Shown: positions 16,552-25,588, counted from the stretch's first letter. The stretch: DNA of 32,498 nt from Rhizobiaceae bacterium (GCA_030065115.1 JASJDO010000025.1:1-32498), one strand, 5' to 3'. Translations and numbers: made by a program. Notes: a model not told the origin generated them from the sequence alone.

Positions 16552-17499
16552 CTAGCTTTTCTGGTACGTAGGAATAACACCACCTGGTGGGGTACGGTTC
16601 ACATACTCACCCATACCTTCCAAAACAGAAAGTCGTGTGTAACCGGGTCGTGAAATGATACCCAGATCCCGCATATTGCCTTCATCTTCGAATTCGATGA
16701 ACTCAAGACCCCAATTGTCCTGGGTGAACTGATCCGCAGCAATTGCATTGATTATCGTGCAGTGATTGCTGTGACTGATATGACGACATACGGTTTCAAA
16801 ACGTGCCGAACTGACATCAAAGCCCGTATGCTCTTCGATCCTGCCAGAGACGTCGGGCAGGTCCTTTTCCAGATCATATCCAAAGGGGACGTTAAAGCGT
16901 ATCAACAATTCAGCAGGAATTTCCCTGGCTTTTATGCTTGAACGTTCTGCCAGCACATGTCCCTTTCTGACACCCAGATAAATTGGTTCGAGCCAAATCG
17001 ATGTGAAATCGAGCGCTTTCTGCTTTAGACCACCATATATTAGTTCATGGCTGTTTCTTGCGATTAGCGCGATATCAATCTCCTGCCGCTCAACTTTCTG
17101 GGCAAGTTCAAAGGGCTTGTCTTCCACCAAGACCACACGCATTTTTGGAAAGATTTCAAGAAGCATATCTCGAAAATACTTGGTTAGGTAAGGAGCCAGC
17201 GTCGGGGTCATGCCGATCTTAAAAGGCAAAGCTTCAACATCCCGATACTCCATGGCCATTTCACGAATCACATCGGTCTGTTTGAGTATTTGCTTGGCTG
17301 ATTCTACCGCACGAGTGCCAAACTCGGTCAACTGAATGTCACTCGTACGGCGCTCAAACAATGCGACGCCAAGTTCCTGTTCCAGTTTTTTGATCTGACT
17401 CGACAGCGCAGGCTGACTTACATTACAGGCATGCGCCGCCCGACTAAAATTGCGATGGAGCGCAATTGCCTCGACATATTGAAGATCTCTGAGATTCAT
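16552..17499 (-). CDS. LysR-type transcriptional regulator
   Basis: 315 aa, ATG 17497-17499. No clear ribosome site precedes it, so translation may be weak or leaderless. Residues 1-60 are the winged helix-turn-helix with linker helix (MNLRDLQYVEAIALHRNFSR, NVSQPALSSQIKKLEQELG, LFERR). Residues ~90-300 form the effector-binding domain. The N-terminus resembles OxyR, but at the position of the OxyR peroxidatic cysteine the sequence reads RFNVPFGYD with no cysteine. Its two cysteines (Cys238, Cys247) fall elsewhere, so peroxide sensing by the OxyR mechanism is not supported. It is on the same strand as, and 400 bp upstream of, the secreted-protein operon, and the T-N11-A dyad between them suggests it controls that operon. 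Effector unknown. Confidence 0.9.
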   Translation of the reverse strand: MNLRDLQYVEAIALHRNFSRAAHACNVSQPALSSQIKKLEQELGVALFERRTSDIQLTEFGTRAVESAKQILKQTDVIREMAMEYRDVEALPFKIGMTPTLAPYLTKYFRDMLLEIFPKMRVVLVEDKPFELAQKVERQEIDIALIARNSHELIYGGLKQKALDFTSIWLEPIYLGVRKGHVLAERSSIKAREIPAELLIRFNVPFGYDLEKDLPDVSGRIEEHTGFDVSSARFETVCRHISHSNHCTIINAIAADQFTQDNWGLEFIEFEDEGNMRDLGIISRPGYTRLSVLEGMGEYVNRTPPGGVIPTYQKS

Positions 17500-17600
17500 A
17501 AAATGAGGGGTCCTGAATATAACCGGTCCATACGGGCCTCAACCACATGTGCAGACTCTCAGATAAACAGCCAATTTCGTCAAATAAACTGCACTAACGA

Positions 17601-17644
17601 GATCGTGAAAGGGCGCGACACTTCCACACCATCATCTCACGATC
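17601..17644. repeat. 8-bp inverted repeat between the two regulator genes
   Basis: GATCGTGA (17601-17608) and TCACGATC (17637-17644) are exact inverted repeats with a 28-nt spacer, in the 225-bp gap upstream of the LysR gene and downstream of the GlxA-type gene. The long loop and lack of a T tract argue against a terminator; an operator or chance are both possible. Nothing else stands out in this gap. Confidence 0.3.
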
Positions 17645-17724
17645 ATTGGTAGTCTTCGAATATCCAAACACAATCCACAAGCCTGGCCAAATACCAGCTG
17701 ATTGGACGCGATTTCGGGTCTGTC

Positions 17725-18741
17725 TTACGGTCCGGACACAGCCGGCCTGAAACCTTGGCGATAGTCAGAAGGCGGTATGTTTAGTAGCCGGAGAAATGCA
17801 CGCCGCATGCGCTCCTCATCCATAAATCCACATTGTATCGCGATCTGTTTCACTCCCAGATCCGTGTTTTCCAGCAAGTCTCGGGCGGCTTCAACACGGA
17901 TTGCCTCTACGGTTTTGGCAGGGGTCAGCCCCATTTGGCTTGTATAGAGCCTTGAGAAGTTGCGCGAACTCATATTCAATTTTGCCGCAAGGGCGTCGAC
18001 ACGTAGGTCTATCTGCAAATTATTGCCGATCCATTGGTGAAGCTCTTCGAACTGGCCGGTCCTGTCCAGCAATTGACGGTCCAGAACCGGGCTGAACTGG
18101 GATTGCCCGCCAGAACGAACCATGTGGGTCACCATTGATTGGGCCATCTTGATGGCGGCCTTTCGCCCTAAGTCTTCCGCTACAATCGCCAAGGCCATAT
18201 CTATCCCAGCGGTAATGCCAGCGGAAGTCCACACATTTCCGTCCTTGATATAGATCGGATCAATCTCAACCTGCACCTGAGGGAATTCATTTTGCAGTTT
18301 TTTGCAATCATCCCAATGGGTGACCGCTCTGCGTCCGTTCAAAAGCCCGGCTGCTGCGAGAACCAGAGCTCCTGAGCACACCGAACATACACGGTGAGCA
18401 CGCAGTGAAAGCCCTCTAATGGTTTCGAGTAGTGTTTCGTCATGCATTGCAATATTGGCGCCATCACCACCGACAATGATGAGAGTATGAACCTCTTGAT
18501 TGTCACAAGAAGAAATCGGCTCACTGGGTATCGAGACAACCGTATTCGTTTCCACCAAATCGCTTTTGAAGGACACAACTTTGCACGCATATCCGTGCAG
18601 CCCACTTTCCTGATCCAGAGCGTGACTAAAAACCTGTAGCGGCCCAACTAGATCAAGCAACACGATATCGTCGTAAACGATAAAAACGACGGTTCTGGGG
18701 ACACACTCTGAAGACTTGGATTTGGCAGAAAATGAGGCCAT
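17725..18741 (-). CDS. GlxA-family transcriptional regulator (DJ-1/PfpI plus AraC HTH)
   Basis: 338 aa, ATG 18739-18741. Residues ~15-190 form a DJ-1/PfpI amidotransferase-like domain: VVFIVYDDIVLLDLVGPLQV, LIIVGGDGA, and the nucleophile elbow VCSVCSGALVLAAAGLL with Cys122, followed by AVTHWD. Residues ~235-330 are the AraC double helix-turn-helix (LNMSSRNFSRLYTSQMG, IAIQCGFMDEERMRRAF). In this family the DJ-1 part is usually a ligand sensor rather than an enzyme, and members such as ArgR-type and GbdR-type activators respond to amino acids or quaternary amines. It is divergent from the DUF1272-Anbu gene set, with only 60 bp between start codons, so it probably regulates that promoter or itself. 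The ligand cannot be told from sequence. Confidence 0.92.
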   Translation of the reverse strand: MASFSAKSKSSECVPRTVVFIVYDDIVLLDLVGPLQVFSHALDQESGLHGYACKVVSFKSDLVETNTVVSIPSEPISSCDNQEVHTLIIVGGDGANIAMHDETLLETIRGLSLRAHRVCSVCSGALVLAAAGLLNGRRAVTHWDDCKKLQNEFPQVQVEIDPIYIKDGNVWTSAGITAGIDMALAIVAEDLGRKAAIKMAQSMVTHMVRSGGQSQFSPVLDRQLLDRTGQFEELHQWIGNNLQIDLRVDALAAKLNMSSRNFSRLYTSQMGLTPAKTVEAIRVEAARDLLENTDLGVKQIAIQCGFMDEERMRRAFLRLLNIPPSDYRQGFRPAVSGP

Positions 18742-18801
18742 GTTGTCATTTATGCCATAAATATTTCATGATAGTCCAGAACTGAGTGAAAGGTGTCTCT
18801 C

Positions 18802-19059
18802 ATGTTGTTACTCAAGCCAAATTGCGAATGCTGCGACAAGGACCTGCCCCCTTCAGCACCGGATGCGAGAATCTGTACGTTTGAATGCACGTTCTGTGCT
18901 GAATGTGCTGATGCGCGCTTCAACCACACCTGTCCCAATTGTGGTGGCAATCTGGTGGAACGGCCTATTAGACCAGAAAGGCACCTGGCAAAGAACCCTG
19001 CATCCACCAAGCGATTTGTCAAAGCGCATCCGGAATGCGCGGATTTGCAGGTTGAATAA
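18802..19059 (+). CDS. DUF1272 small cysteine-rich protein
   Basis: 85 aa from ATG 18802, with GAAAGG 9 nt upstream; a GTG nine bases earlier touches that site and is not used. The sequence LKPNCECCDKDLPPSAPDA, then FECTFCAECA, then CPNCGGNLVERPIRP is the DUF1272 pattern. Ten cysteines, eight of them in CxCC, CxxxCxxCxxC and CxxC arrangements (8, 10, 11, 25, 29, 32, 35, 44, 47), point to one or two zinc-ribbon-like sites. Function of the family is not established; it is common in alpha- and gammaproteobacteria. It starts one base before the phosphatase gene, so they are co-transcribed. Confidence 0.9.
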   Translation: MLLLKPNCECCDKDLPPSAPDARICTFECTFCAECADARFNHTCPNCGGNLVERPIRPERHLAKNPASTKRFVKAHPECADLQVE

Positions 19060-19060
19060 C

Positions 19061-19540
19061 ATGCCGGAACTTACTGACATTTTAAATTGGCGCCGCCTTA
19101 GTGAAAACATCACCCTGTCAGGCCAACCCACAGAGATTCAGCTTGCACAGATAAGAGACTTTGGCGTCACGTGCATCATCAATCTTGGTCCACATCACAA
19201 CAAGGGTGCACTTGAAGATGAGGCTGGCTCCGTCTCCAGCCTTGGCATGGACTATATCTACATTCCTGTTGAATTTGAGGAACCAACCGATCAGAACTTT
19301 GCTGAATTTTGTGACGCGCTTGAAGCGCATCCCAACACCAAAATTCATGTCCACTGTATTTACAACGCACGGGTCTCTGCATTTTTCTACCGTTACGCGC
19401 GTGAAGGACGAGGTTTTTCAGAAGCTGAGGCTTTTGCGTTGATGGACGGAATATGGCGACCCGGAAATGATTGGGCCAAGTTCATAGGAAATCCGGATGC
19501 AGATGGACAGCCAAACCGCTATTTTGGCGAGGATTACTGA
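19061..19540 (+). CDS. Protein tyrosine phosphatase-like protein with CX4R loop
   Basis: 159 aa from ATG 19061, one base after the DUF1272 stop. The open frame extends further upstream, but only across DUF1272 in another frame. The fold looks like a small cysteine-dependent phosphatase: NITLSGQPTEIQLAQIRDFG, CIINLGPH, YIYIPVEFEEPT, and the loop HVHCIYNARVSAFFYRYAR with Cys99 and Arg104. Spacing is Cys-x4-Arg, not the usual Cys-x5-Arg. I recall similar loops in a family annotated as phosphatase or beta-lactamase-hydrolase-like, so this may be family-typical rather than a defect. Substrate unknown. A 98-bp gap separates it from the ATP-grasp gene, which may have its own promoter. Confidence 0.85.
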   Translation: MPELTDILNWRRLSENITLSGQPTEIQLAQIRDFGVTCIINLGPHHNKGALEDEAGSVSSLGMDYIYIPVEFEEPTDQNFAEFCDALEAHPNTKIHVHCIYNARVSAFFYRYAREGRGFSEAEAFALMDGIWRPGNDWAKFIGNPDADGQPNRYFGEDY

Positions 19541-19638
19541 CAAATAGCCAAAACAATCCCGATTTTGCATCACACAAGTTCCGCGCAGACAACAAGCACA
19601 GACTTGCCCACTTCCGAAATTTGTTTAATCATATCAAT

Positions 19639-21066
19639 ATGGAAAGTGGCGTAACTCATTTCGATGAAATGTATGGCAGAGATCATACAACCCGGGAACC
19701 TTACAAAGACTATTCAGGCTGGATACAGAATGAGGAAGTAAAGAGGCTCGCCTCAAAGGTGAAAGAGTCCGAAAGCTTTTTCAGACGCACCGGAATAACC
19801 TTCAACGTCTATGGCGACCCGGATGCTACCGAGCGGTTGATCCCGTTTGATATTGTTCCGCGCATTATTGCGGCACAAGAATGGAATCGGCTCGAGAAAG
19901 GCATCCGCCAACGCGTCCGCGCAATCAACGCATTTCTGCATGACATTTATCATCGCCAGGAAATTCTTCGCGCGGGCAGAATTCCGAAATATCTGATCCA
20001 GAAAAACGAAGCCTTCCTGCCGCAAATGATTGGCGTGACACCACCGGGCGAGGTTTATACCCACATCGTAGGAATTGATATCGTCCGAACCGGGGAAAAT
20101 GATTTCTTTGTTCTGGAAGACAATGCCCGCACACCCTCCGGTGTCTCTTACATGCTGGAAAACCGTGAAACCATGCTCCACATGTTTCCGGAATTGTTTG
20201 CCAAAACCAAAGTCCGAGATGTCAGCAACTATCCTGCCAGTCTGAGGAAATCACTTGCCCGCTGCATGCCGGACCAATGCAATGGAAAGCCAGAAATCGC
20301 AATTCTGACCCCCGGCATTCACAACTCTGCATATTACGAGCATTCATTTCTGGCAGATCAAATGGGCGCGGAGCTGGTTGAAGGCCATGACCTCAGAGTG
20401 GTTGACGGTCGTATTGCGATGCGGACCACCCGTGGATACTCGCCCATCGATGTTCTGTATCGTCGCGTGGACGATGACTATCTGGACCCCCTCACCTTCA
20501 ATCCTGAATCGGTTCTGGGCGTGCCGGGAATAATGGACGTCTATCGTTCTGGCGGCATAACCATCGCCAATGCTCCGGGAACCGGTATTTCCGATGACAA
20601 GGCAATTTATTCTTACATGCCGGATATTGTCGAATTCTATACTGGCGAAAAGGCGATCCTCAAAAACGTTCCTACCTGGCGTTGTTCAGAAAAAGAGGCA
20701 CTTGCCTATGTGTTGGATAACCTGTCGGATCTGGTTGTGAAAGAGGTTCACGGATCAGGCGGTTACGGCATGCTGGTTGGTCCGGCGGCAAGCAAACGTG
20801 AAATTCAGACATTTGCCAAAAAGCTCAAATCGAAACCGGAAAACTACATCGCACAACCCACGCTATCCTTGTCCACTGTTCCAATCTTTACCAAAAAAGG
20901 ATTGGCACCACGCCATGTCGATCTTCGCCCATTCGTTCTTGTTTCGCCGGATGAGATCAACATCACTCCCGGCGGTCTGACCCGGGTCGCGCTTAAAGAG
21001 GGTTCGCTGGTTGTAAATTCAAGTCAGGGCGGCGGCACCAAAGACACCTGGGTTTTGGAGGAGTAA
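19639..21066 (+). CDS. Circularly permuted ATP-grasp protein (DUF404/DUF407), Anbu operon
   Basis: 475 aa from ATG 19639. The frame is open further up (to 19471), but that part overlaps the phosphatase gene, and homologues begin near the FDEMYG motif, found here at residues 8-13. No strong ribosome site is seen. Motifs of the family include IPFDIVPRIIAAQEW, FLHDIYH, GIDIVRTGENDFFVLEDNAR, PSGVSYMLENR, VDVLYRR-like DVLYRRVDDDYLDPL, VVKEVHGSGGYGMLVGP and HVDLRPFVL. These proteins have the ATP-grasp subdomains in permuted order and are predicted peptide or amide ligases. Here it leads the conserved set with alpha-E, transglutaminase-like and Anbu genes, a combination known in many proteobacteria whose biochemical product is unresolved. 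It ends 4 bp before the alpha-E start. Confidence 0.93.
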   Translation: MESGVTHFDEMYGRDHTTREPYKDYSGWIQNEEVKRLASKVKESESFFRRTGITFNVYGDPDATERLIPFDIVPRIIAAQEWNRLEKGIRQRVRAINAFLHDIYHRQEILRAGRIPKYLIQKNEAFLPQMIGVTPPGEVYTHIVGIDIVRTGENDFFVLEDNARTPSGVSYMLENRETMLHMFPELFAKTKVRDVSNYPASLRKSLARCMPDQCNGKPEIAILTPGIHNSAYYEHSFLADQMGAELVEGHDLRVVDGRIAMRTTRGYSPIDVLYRRVDDDYLDPLTFNPESVLGVPGIMDVYRSGGITIANAPGTGISDDKAIYSYMPDIVEFYTGEKAILKNVPTWRCSEKEALAYVLDNLSDLVVKEVHGSGGYGMLVGPAASKREIQTFAKKLKSKPENYIAQPTLSLSTVPIFTKKGLAPRHVDLRPFVLVSPDEINITPGGLTRVALKEGSLVVNSSQGGGTKDTWVLEE

Positions 21067-21070
21067 GGCC

Positions 21071-22012
21071 GTGCTTGGTAAAACCGCAGGTGGGGTATTC
21101 TGGATGTTCCGCTATCTTGAACGGGCGGAAAACACAGCACGCTTGATTGACGCGGGTTTTCGCATCGCACTGACCCGCGCTGACAGTGCAGAAGATGAGT
21201 GGGCTTCCATAATCTCAACGGCTGGCGTTCGCGATATTTATGAGAACGAGTATGAAAGTTTCGATGCAGCCACTGTGATTGACTTTCTGTTACGGGGTAA
21301 AAACAATCCTTCAAGCGTTGCGTCAGTCATTGAAGCGGCGCGAAACAATGCGCGCCTGGTGAGGACAGCACTTACAAGGGAAGTCTGGGAAGCCACCAAT
21401 GAGTGCTGGATGATCCTGTGCGATCTCCTCAAAAAGCCTGTCCGGGATCGTGAACTGCCAGAAGTCCTTGCCAGCGTTCGTCGGCAAACAGCTTTGGTTC
21501 GCGCAGCCCTGCACGGTACCATGTTGCGCAACGACATTTTCGATTTCGGGAGAATTGGCACCTTTCTGGAGCGCGCTGACAATACGGCACGCATACTCGA
21601 TGTAAAATATTACGTATTATTGCCCTCTGTATCCCAGGTAGGTTCAAGGCTGGACAACACCCAGTGGGATATGATCTTGCGCTCAGTTTCTGCGCAGCGC
21701 TCTTATCGGTGGCTTAACGGCGGAGATGTAAATCCTCGAGGAATTGCTGAATTTCTTTTGCTGGACTCGAGAATGCCGCGCTCACTGGCATTCTGTTATT
21801 CAAAGATTTCCGACAATCTGGGCTACCTCGAAAAAGACTATGGAGAACGTCATTTGTGCCACGAGCTGGCGGATGCGATTTCAGACAGATTTTCAACGGG
21901 TGCCATCGAACATATATTCGAGGATGGACTGCATGAATTCATCGAGCGGTTCATTTCAGAAAGCAATGCTTTGGGTTTACAAATAGAAAAAGACTATCGT
22001 TTTTATGAGTAG
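21071..22012 (+). CDS. Alpha-E domain protein (DUF403)
   Basis: 313 aa starting at GTG 21071, preceded by GGAGGAGTAAGG. Almost wholly alpha-helical, with the family start (LGKTAGGVFWMFRYLERAEN) and a second similar segment (GTFLERADNTARILDVKYY), which suggests an internal duplication. LERAENTARLID and LERADNTARILD are the clearest repeated motif. The function of alpha-E proteins is unknown, but they are nearly always next to a circularly permuted ATP-grasp and a transglutaminase-like protease gene, as here, and are presumed to form a complex or act on the same peptide. 3 bp separate it from the next gene. Confidence 0.93.
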   Translation: MLGKTAGGVFWMFRYLERAENTARLIDAGFRIALTRADSAEDEWASIISTAGVRDIYENEYESFDAATVIDFLLRGKNNPSSVASVIEAARNNARLVRTALTREVWEATNECWMILCDLLKKPVRDRELPEVLASVRRQTALVRAALHGTMLRNDIFDFGRIGTFLERADNTARILDVKYYVLLPSVSQVGSRLDNTQWDMILRSVSAQRSYRWLNGGDVNPRGIAEFLLLDSRMPRSLAFCYSKISDNLGYLEKDYGERHLCHELADAISDRFSTGAIEHIFEDGLHEFIERFISESNALGLQIEKDYRFYE

Positions 22013-22015
22013 CCG

Positions 22016-22816
22016 ATGAACCTGTCCATTTCGCATACAACCACCTATACTTATGACCAGCCCGTGTATTACGCCTTGCAGCAGGTTCGCCTGACACCAA
22101 AAGACCGCTCGTGCCAGAATGTTCTTGATTGGAATATCGAGATAGAAGGCGGAAAAATCGAACTCGAGTTTGACGATCAACACAACAATCGGGTTGTCCT
22201 TGTCAGCTGCGATCCGGGCCAGGAAACATTGATCGTATCTGCAAATGGCATGGTAGAAACCAGTGACAGTTCCGGCGTTATTGGCCGTCATGGCGGCTAT
22301 GCCCCACTCTGGTACTTCACACAAACCACCGATTTAACAAAACCCGGAAAATTGGTTCGAAACCTGGTCTCGACCATCCGCGCGGAAGAGGCAGACAATC
22401 TCGAAAGATTGCACCTGCTTTCAAACTTGGTTCTTCAGCAAATCACCTATCAGACTGGCAAGACGCGCACGGACACAACTGCAGAAGAAGCACTGGCAGA
22501 TGCTGTTGGCGTTTGTCAGGATCACGCCCATGCCTTTATCAGCGCCGCACGGCTTATGGGTTATCCGACGCGATATGTCAGCGGCTACCTGATGCTGAAT
22601 GACAGAGTTGAACAGGATGCCACCCATGCATGGGTAGAAACTTATGTAGAAGATCTGGGGTGGGTCGGATTCGACATATCCAATGGCATTTCTCCGGATG
22701 AAAGGTACGTGCCGGTCGCAACCGGGCTTGACTATACAGAGGCCGCGCCAATATCGGGAATGAGGTTTGGTGACAGCACTGAATCAATGATTGTCAGCCT
22801 TCAAGTTCAGCAGTAA
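22016..22816 (+). CDS. Transglutaminase-like cysteine protease, Anbu operon
   Basis: 266 aa, ATG 22016. Residues ~1-80 are the bacterial transglutaminase-like N-terminal beta domain (NLSISHTTTYTYDQPVYYAL, VRLTPKD). The papain-like core follows, with catalytic Cys167 in AVGVCQDHAHAFISAAR, His204 in DATHAWVETYV and Asp220 in GWVGFDISNG; all three residues of the triad are present. In this operon type it is thought to hydrolyse or form amide bonds on the product of the permuted ATP-grasp. There is no signal peptide, so it should be cytoplasmic together with Anbu. Confidence 0.94.
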   Translation: MNLSISHTTTYTYDQPVYYALQQVRLTPKDRSCQNVLDWNIEIEGGKIELEFDDQHNNRVVLVSCDPGQETLIVSANGMVETSDSSGVIGRHGGYAPLWYFTQTTDLTKPGKLVRNLVSTIRAEEADNLERLHLLSNLVLQQITYQTGKTRTDTTAEEALADAVGVCQDHAHAFISAARLMGYPTRYVSGYLMLNDRVEQDATHAWVETYVEDLGWVGFDISNGISPDERYVPVATGLDYTEAAPISGMRFGDSTESMIVSLQVQQ

Positions 22817-22849
22817 GTTCCGAAACATTCCGGGGAGATTCGTTTTCAA

Positions 22850-23581
22850 ATGACCTATTGTGTTGGTGTGCGACTGAACAAAGGACTGGTATTCATGTCT
22901 GATACCAGAACCAATGCAGGCATCGACAATATCTCCACTTTCAGAAAGATGTTCAGTTGGTCTGTACCCGGCGAGCGCGCGATCACCCTCATGACATCCG
23001 GCAATCTGGCAACAACCCAGTCAGTCGTGAGCTTGCTGGAGGAACGCACCAAGGCACCGGAGGAGCGAAACCCTTCGATCCTTGAAGTACCCACCATGTT
23101 CCAGGCAGCAAGGTTAGTTGGTGACACATTGCGTGAAGTTGTCAGCTCCAATGCCACAAGTGGTCAAACGGCAGATTCCACCTTTAATGCAACAGTTATT
23201 CTGGGTGGCCAGATCAAGGGCGGAGCGCAGCAACTGTTTCTGATTTATCCTGAAGGAAACTTTCTGGAAGCATCTTCCGATACACAATTTTTCCAGATCG
23301 GAGAGACTAAGTATGGGAAGCCCATTATTGTGCGCGCTTATGATCCGGACATGTCATTTGAAGACGCCCTGAAGCTTTTGATGGTGTCGTTTGATTCAAC
23401 AATCAAGGCAAATCTCTCCGTTGGCTTACCTCTGGATTTTCAAATCTACGAGAAAGACAGCTTTGCCTTGGGTGAAGAGCGTCGAATTACGCAAGACGAT
23501 GAATACTTCAATTCTATTTCCTCTGGTTGGGGGGAAGCCCTCAAGATTGCTTTCGATTCATTACCAGATTTCAAACTATGA
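22850..23581 (+). CDS. Anbu, ancestral-beta-subunit proteasome-type peptidase
   Basis: 243 aa, ATG 22850, with GGGGAG 12 nt upstream. After removal of Met the chain begins Thr-Tyr-Cys-Val-Gly, giving the N-terminal Thr1 nucleophile. Asp17 lies in MSDTRT, and a Lys at 32 (FRKMF) corresponds to the conserved proteasome Lys33. Further motifs are ITLMTSGNLATTQSV, FNATVILGGQIKGG, QIGETKYGKPI and SVGLPLDFQIYEKDS. Length matches the Anbu family (~240). Anbu forms helical or ring-like assemblies of beta-type subunits without an ATPase cap; its substrates are unknown, and operon context links it to the ATP-grasp/alpha-E/transglutaminase set. It converges on dppF, with 31 bp between stop codons and no strong terminator between them. 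Confidence 0.94.
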   Translation: MTYCVGVRLNKGLVFMSDTRTNAGIDNISTFRKMFSWSVPGERAITLMTSGNLATTQSVVSLLEERTKAPEERNPSILEVPTMFQAARLVGDTLREVVSSNATSGQTADSTFNATVILGGQIKGGAQQLFLIYPEGNFLEASSDTQFFQIGETKYGKPIIVRAYDPDMSFEDALKLLMVSFDSTIKANLSVGLPLDFQIYEKDSFALGEERRITQDDEYFNSISSGWGEALKIAFDSLPDFKL

Positions 23582-23612
23582 GCATCTGATCACCGGCTTT
23601 ACCGGAAGACAT

Positions 23613-24602
23613 TTACTCAACCATATGACACGCAACCTGATGGGCATCACTCAAGACACCCAACTCCGGTTCTTTTTGACGGCAAACCTCAGCAGCGAGT
23701 GGACACCGGCTGGCAAAACGGCAGCCCGCTGGCAGATTGACAGGATCCGGCGGATCGCCATCGATCATTTGCGCCTGAGCTTGAGATACACCCCGTTTTT
23801 TCACCGACGGTACTGCCGATAGGAGTGCCTTGGTGTAAGGATGTTGCGGGCTATTGAACAGGCTCTTGCGATCAGCATATTCCACAATTCTGCCCATATA
23901 CATGACAGCGATCGTGTCACACATGTGTTGTACAACGCCCAGATCATGCGAGATAAAGAGATAAGAAAGCCCCCGCTCCTCCTGGAGGCGTCGCAGCAAA
24001 TTCAGAATTTGCGCTTGAACAGCCACATCAAGAGCCGAAACCGCTTCGTCACAAATGATCAACTCCGGTTCTGTGGCCAAAGCACGAGCGATACCGATGC
24101 GCTGCCGTTGCCCACCCGAGAACTGATGCGGAAACAGTTCCTGCTGCTCTTTCCTCAGACCAACCGCTGCAAACAATTGATCAATGATCTCCTGTTTTTC
24201 TGCTTCAGATTTATCGGTGAGACTATCGAGAGGCTCGCGCACCACCGCCTTTGCCCGAAGTCTTGGATTGAGGCTTGAATAGGGGTCCTGAAAAATAAAC
24301 TGGATTTTTCCCCGTGCCACCCTCAGATCATCATCAGAGAGAGCGAGAAAATCTTTTCCATCCAGTTGAACCTTGCCATGAAAGGCTTCGACCAAGCGGC
24401 CGACTGCCAGCGCCGCCGTGGTCTTTCCTGATCCACTTTCTCCAACAATGGCAAGTGTTTTACCGCGAGCCAGCTCAAACGAAATATCATCAACCGCTTT
24501 GAGGTAGGATTTGCCACCAAAAAATCCGTTGCGCTTCACCGCAAAGCGGACGCCAAGATGTTCAACCTTCAACAATGGCGAATGAGACAAGGTATTGGTC
24601 AT
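23613..24602 (-). CDS. dppF: Peptide ABC transporter ATPase, DppF/OppF type
   Basis: 329 aa from ATG 24600-24602, chosen because AGAAGG lies 5 nt upstream and it overlaps the DppD stop (ATGA); a further 7 codons upstream are open but less likely. Walker A GESGSGKTTAAL, Q-loop IFQDPYSSLNPRL, signature FSGGQRQRIGIARAL, Walker B LIICDEAVSALD, switch HDLGVV, then the C-terminal oligopeptide-transporter domain (AGCRFASRCPLA, with the Cys pattern seen in some Opp/Dpp ATPases). It is one of two ATPase subunits of the importer encoded at 23613-29078. Last gene of that operon. Confidence 0.94.
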   Translation of the reverse strand: MTNTLSHSPLLKVEHLGVRFAVKRNGFFGGKSYLKAVDDISFELARGKTLAIVGESGSGKTTAALAVGRLVEAFHGKVQLDGKDFLALSDDDLRVARGKIQFIFQDPYSSLNPRLRAKAVVREPLDSLTDKSEAEKQEIIDQLFAAVGLRKEQQELFPHQFSGGQRQRIGIARALATEPELIICDEAVSALDVAVQAQILNLLRRLQEERGLSYLFISHDLGVVQHMCDTIAVMYMGRIVEYADRKSLFNSPQHPYTKALLSAVPSVKKRGVSQAQAQMIDGDPPDPVNLPAGCRFASRCPLAAEVCRQKEPELGVLSDAHQVACHMVE

Positions 24603-25588
24603 GAAACCTTCTCCACATGCCAACAGGCTGCCTCATGTCCATTTTTGCCTGCCAGTGGTAGTGGTCTCTCCTGAAGGCATTTGTCATCAGCAAGCGGACA
24701 GCGCGCCGCATAGAGACATTGATTACGGCCAAATTCTGCAAGACCCGGAACAATGCCGCCTATCTCTGCCAGTGGCGGGCGTTCGTCTGTCAACTCCGCT
24801 AGCAGGTGCGGCACACAGGAAATCAATCCTTTAGTGTAGGGGTGTTTTGGATGATCAATCACCTGGTCTACTGGCCCGGCTTCCACTTTCCGCCCCGCAT
24901 ACATTACCAGCATGCGTTCTGCCATTTCTGCAACTGCACCCATGTCATGGGTTATCAGGATAATCGACGTCTCAAACTCCCGGCCAAGATCACGCATCAA
25001 CTCAAAAATCTGAGCCTGCACCGTCACATCCAATGCGGTTGTCGGTTCATCCGCAATCAGGATTTTCGGCTCACAGGCCAGCGCAATTGCGATCATGACG
25101 CGTTGGCGTTGCCCACCAGACATTTGATGCGGGTAGTCATCCACCCTGCCCTTGGCGTTAGGAATACGTACCGCGTCCAACAGTTCAATAGCTCTACTTC
25201 TTGCTTGTGCGGCGTTCATGTCACGGTGTTCACGAAGCACTTCCGCGATCTGTTCACCAATCGTGAAAACCGGATTAAGCGAGGTCATCGGTTCCTGAAA
25301 GATCATGGAGATTTCATTGCCACGAATTTCTCGCATCCGCGCGTCACTCGCTTTGGTAAGATCTTCTCCATTGAACTTGATACTTCCTCTGGTAACTCTT
25401 CCTATGCCCGCCGGAAGAAGACCGAGAATCGCAAGCGCAGTCATAGATTTCCCGCAACCGGACTCACCAACAAAACTTACAGTTTCGCCCGCATTAAGGG
25501 AGAAAGACAAATCATCGATAACGGGAGCACTACCATCTCTGGTGGTCAGTTCAACACGCAGGTTTTCGATTTCCAGAAGCGGAGACAT
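24599..25588 (-). CDS. dppD: Peptide ABC transporter ATPase, DppD/OppD type
   Basis: 329 aa, ATG 25586-25588, overlapping the DppC stop by one base. Walker [20 protein letters not shown]-loop [13 protein letters not shown], signature [16 protein letters not shown], Walker [13 protein letters not shown], switch HDMGAV, then the C-terminal domain with [14 protein letters not shown]. The cysteine cluster in the tail is of the kind that can hold an iron-sulfur cluster in OppD/DppD homologues; that is an inference from the motif. Pairs with DppF on the cytoplasmic face of the importer. Confidence 0.94.
   Translation of the reverse strand: MSPLLEIENLRVELTTRDGSAPVIDDLSFSLNAGETVSFVGESGCGKSMTALAILGLLPAGIGRVTRGSIKFNGEDLTKASDARMREIRGNEISMIFQEPMTSLNPVFTIGEQIAEVLREHRDMNAAQARSRAIELLDAVRIPNAKGRVDDYPHQMSGGQRQRVMIAIALACEPKILIADEPTTALDVTVQAQIFELMRDLGREFETSIILITHDMGAVAEMAERMLVMYAGRKVEAGPVDQVIDHPKHPYTKGLISCVPHLLAELTDERPPLAEIGGIVPGLAEFGRNQCLYAARCPLADDKCLQERPLPLAGKNGHEAACWHVEKVS

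Noticed and set aside
16552-17499. LysR protein as OxyR, because Cys238 and Cys247 have the same spacing as the OxyR redox pair
   Set aside because: Aligned by flanking motifs, these cysteines fall in the later RFETVCRH segment (equivalent to SLETLRNM in OxyR), and the true peroxidatic position has no cysteine.
23582-23612. Bidirectional terminator between anbu and dppF
   Set aside because: Only a 4-bp CCGG/CCGG stem is present, with no T tract on either side.
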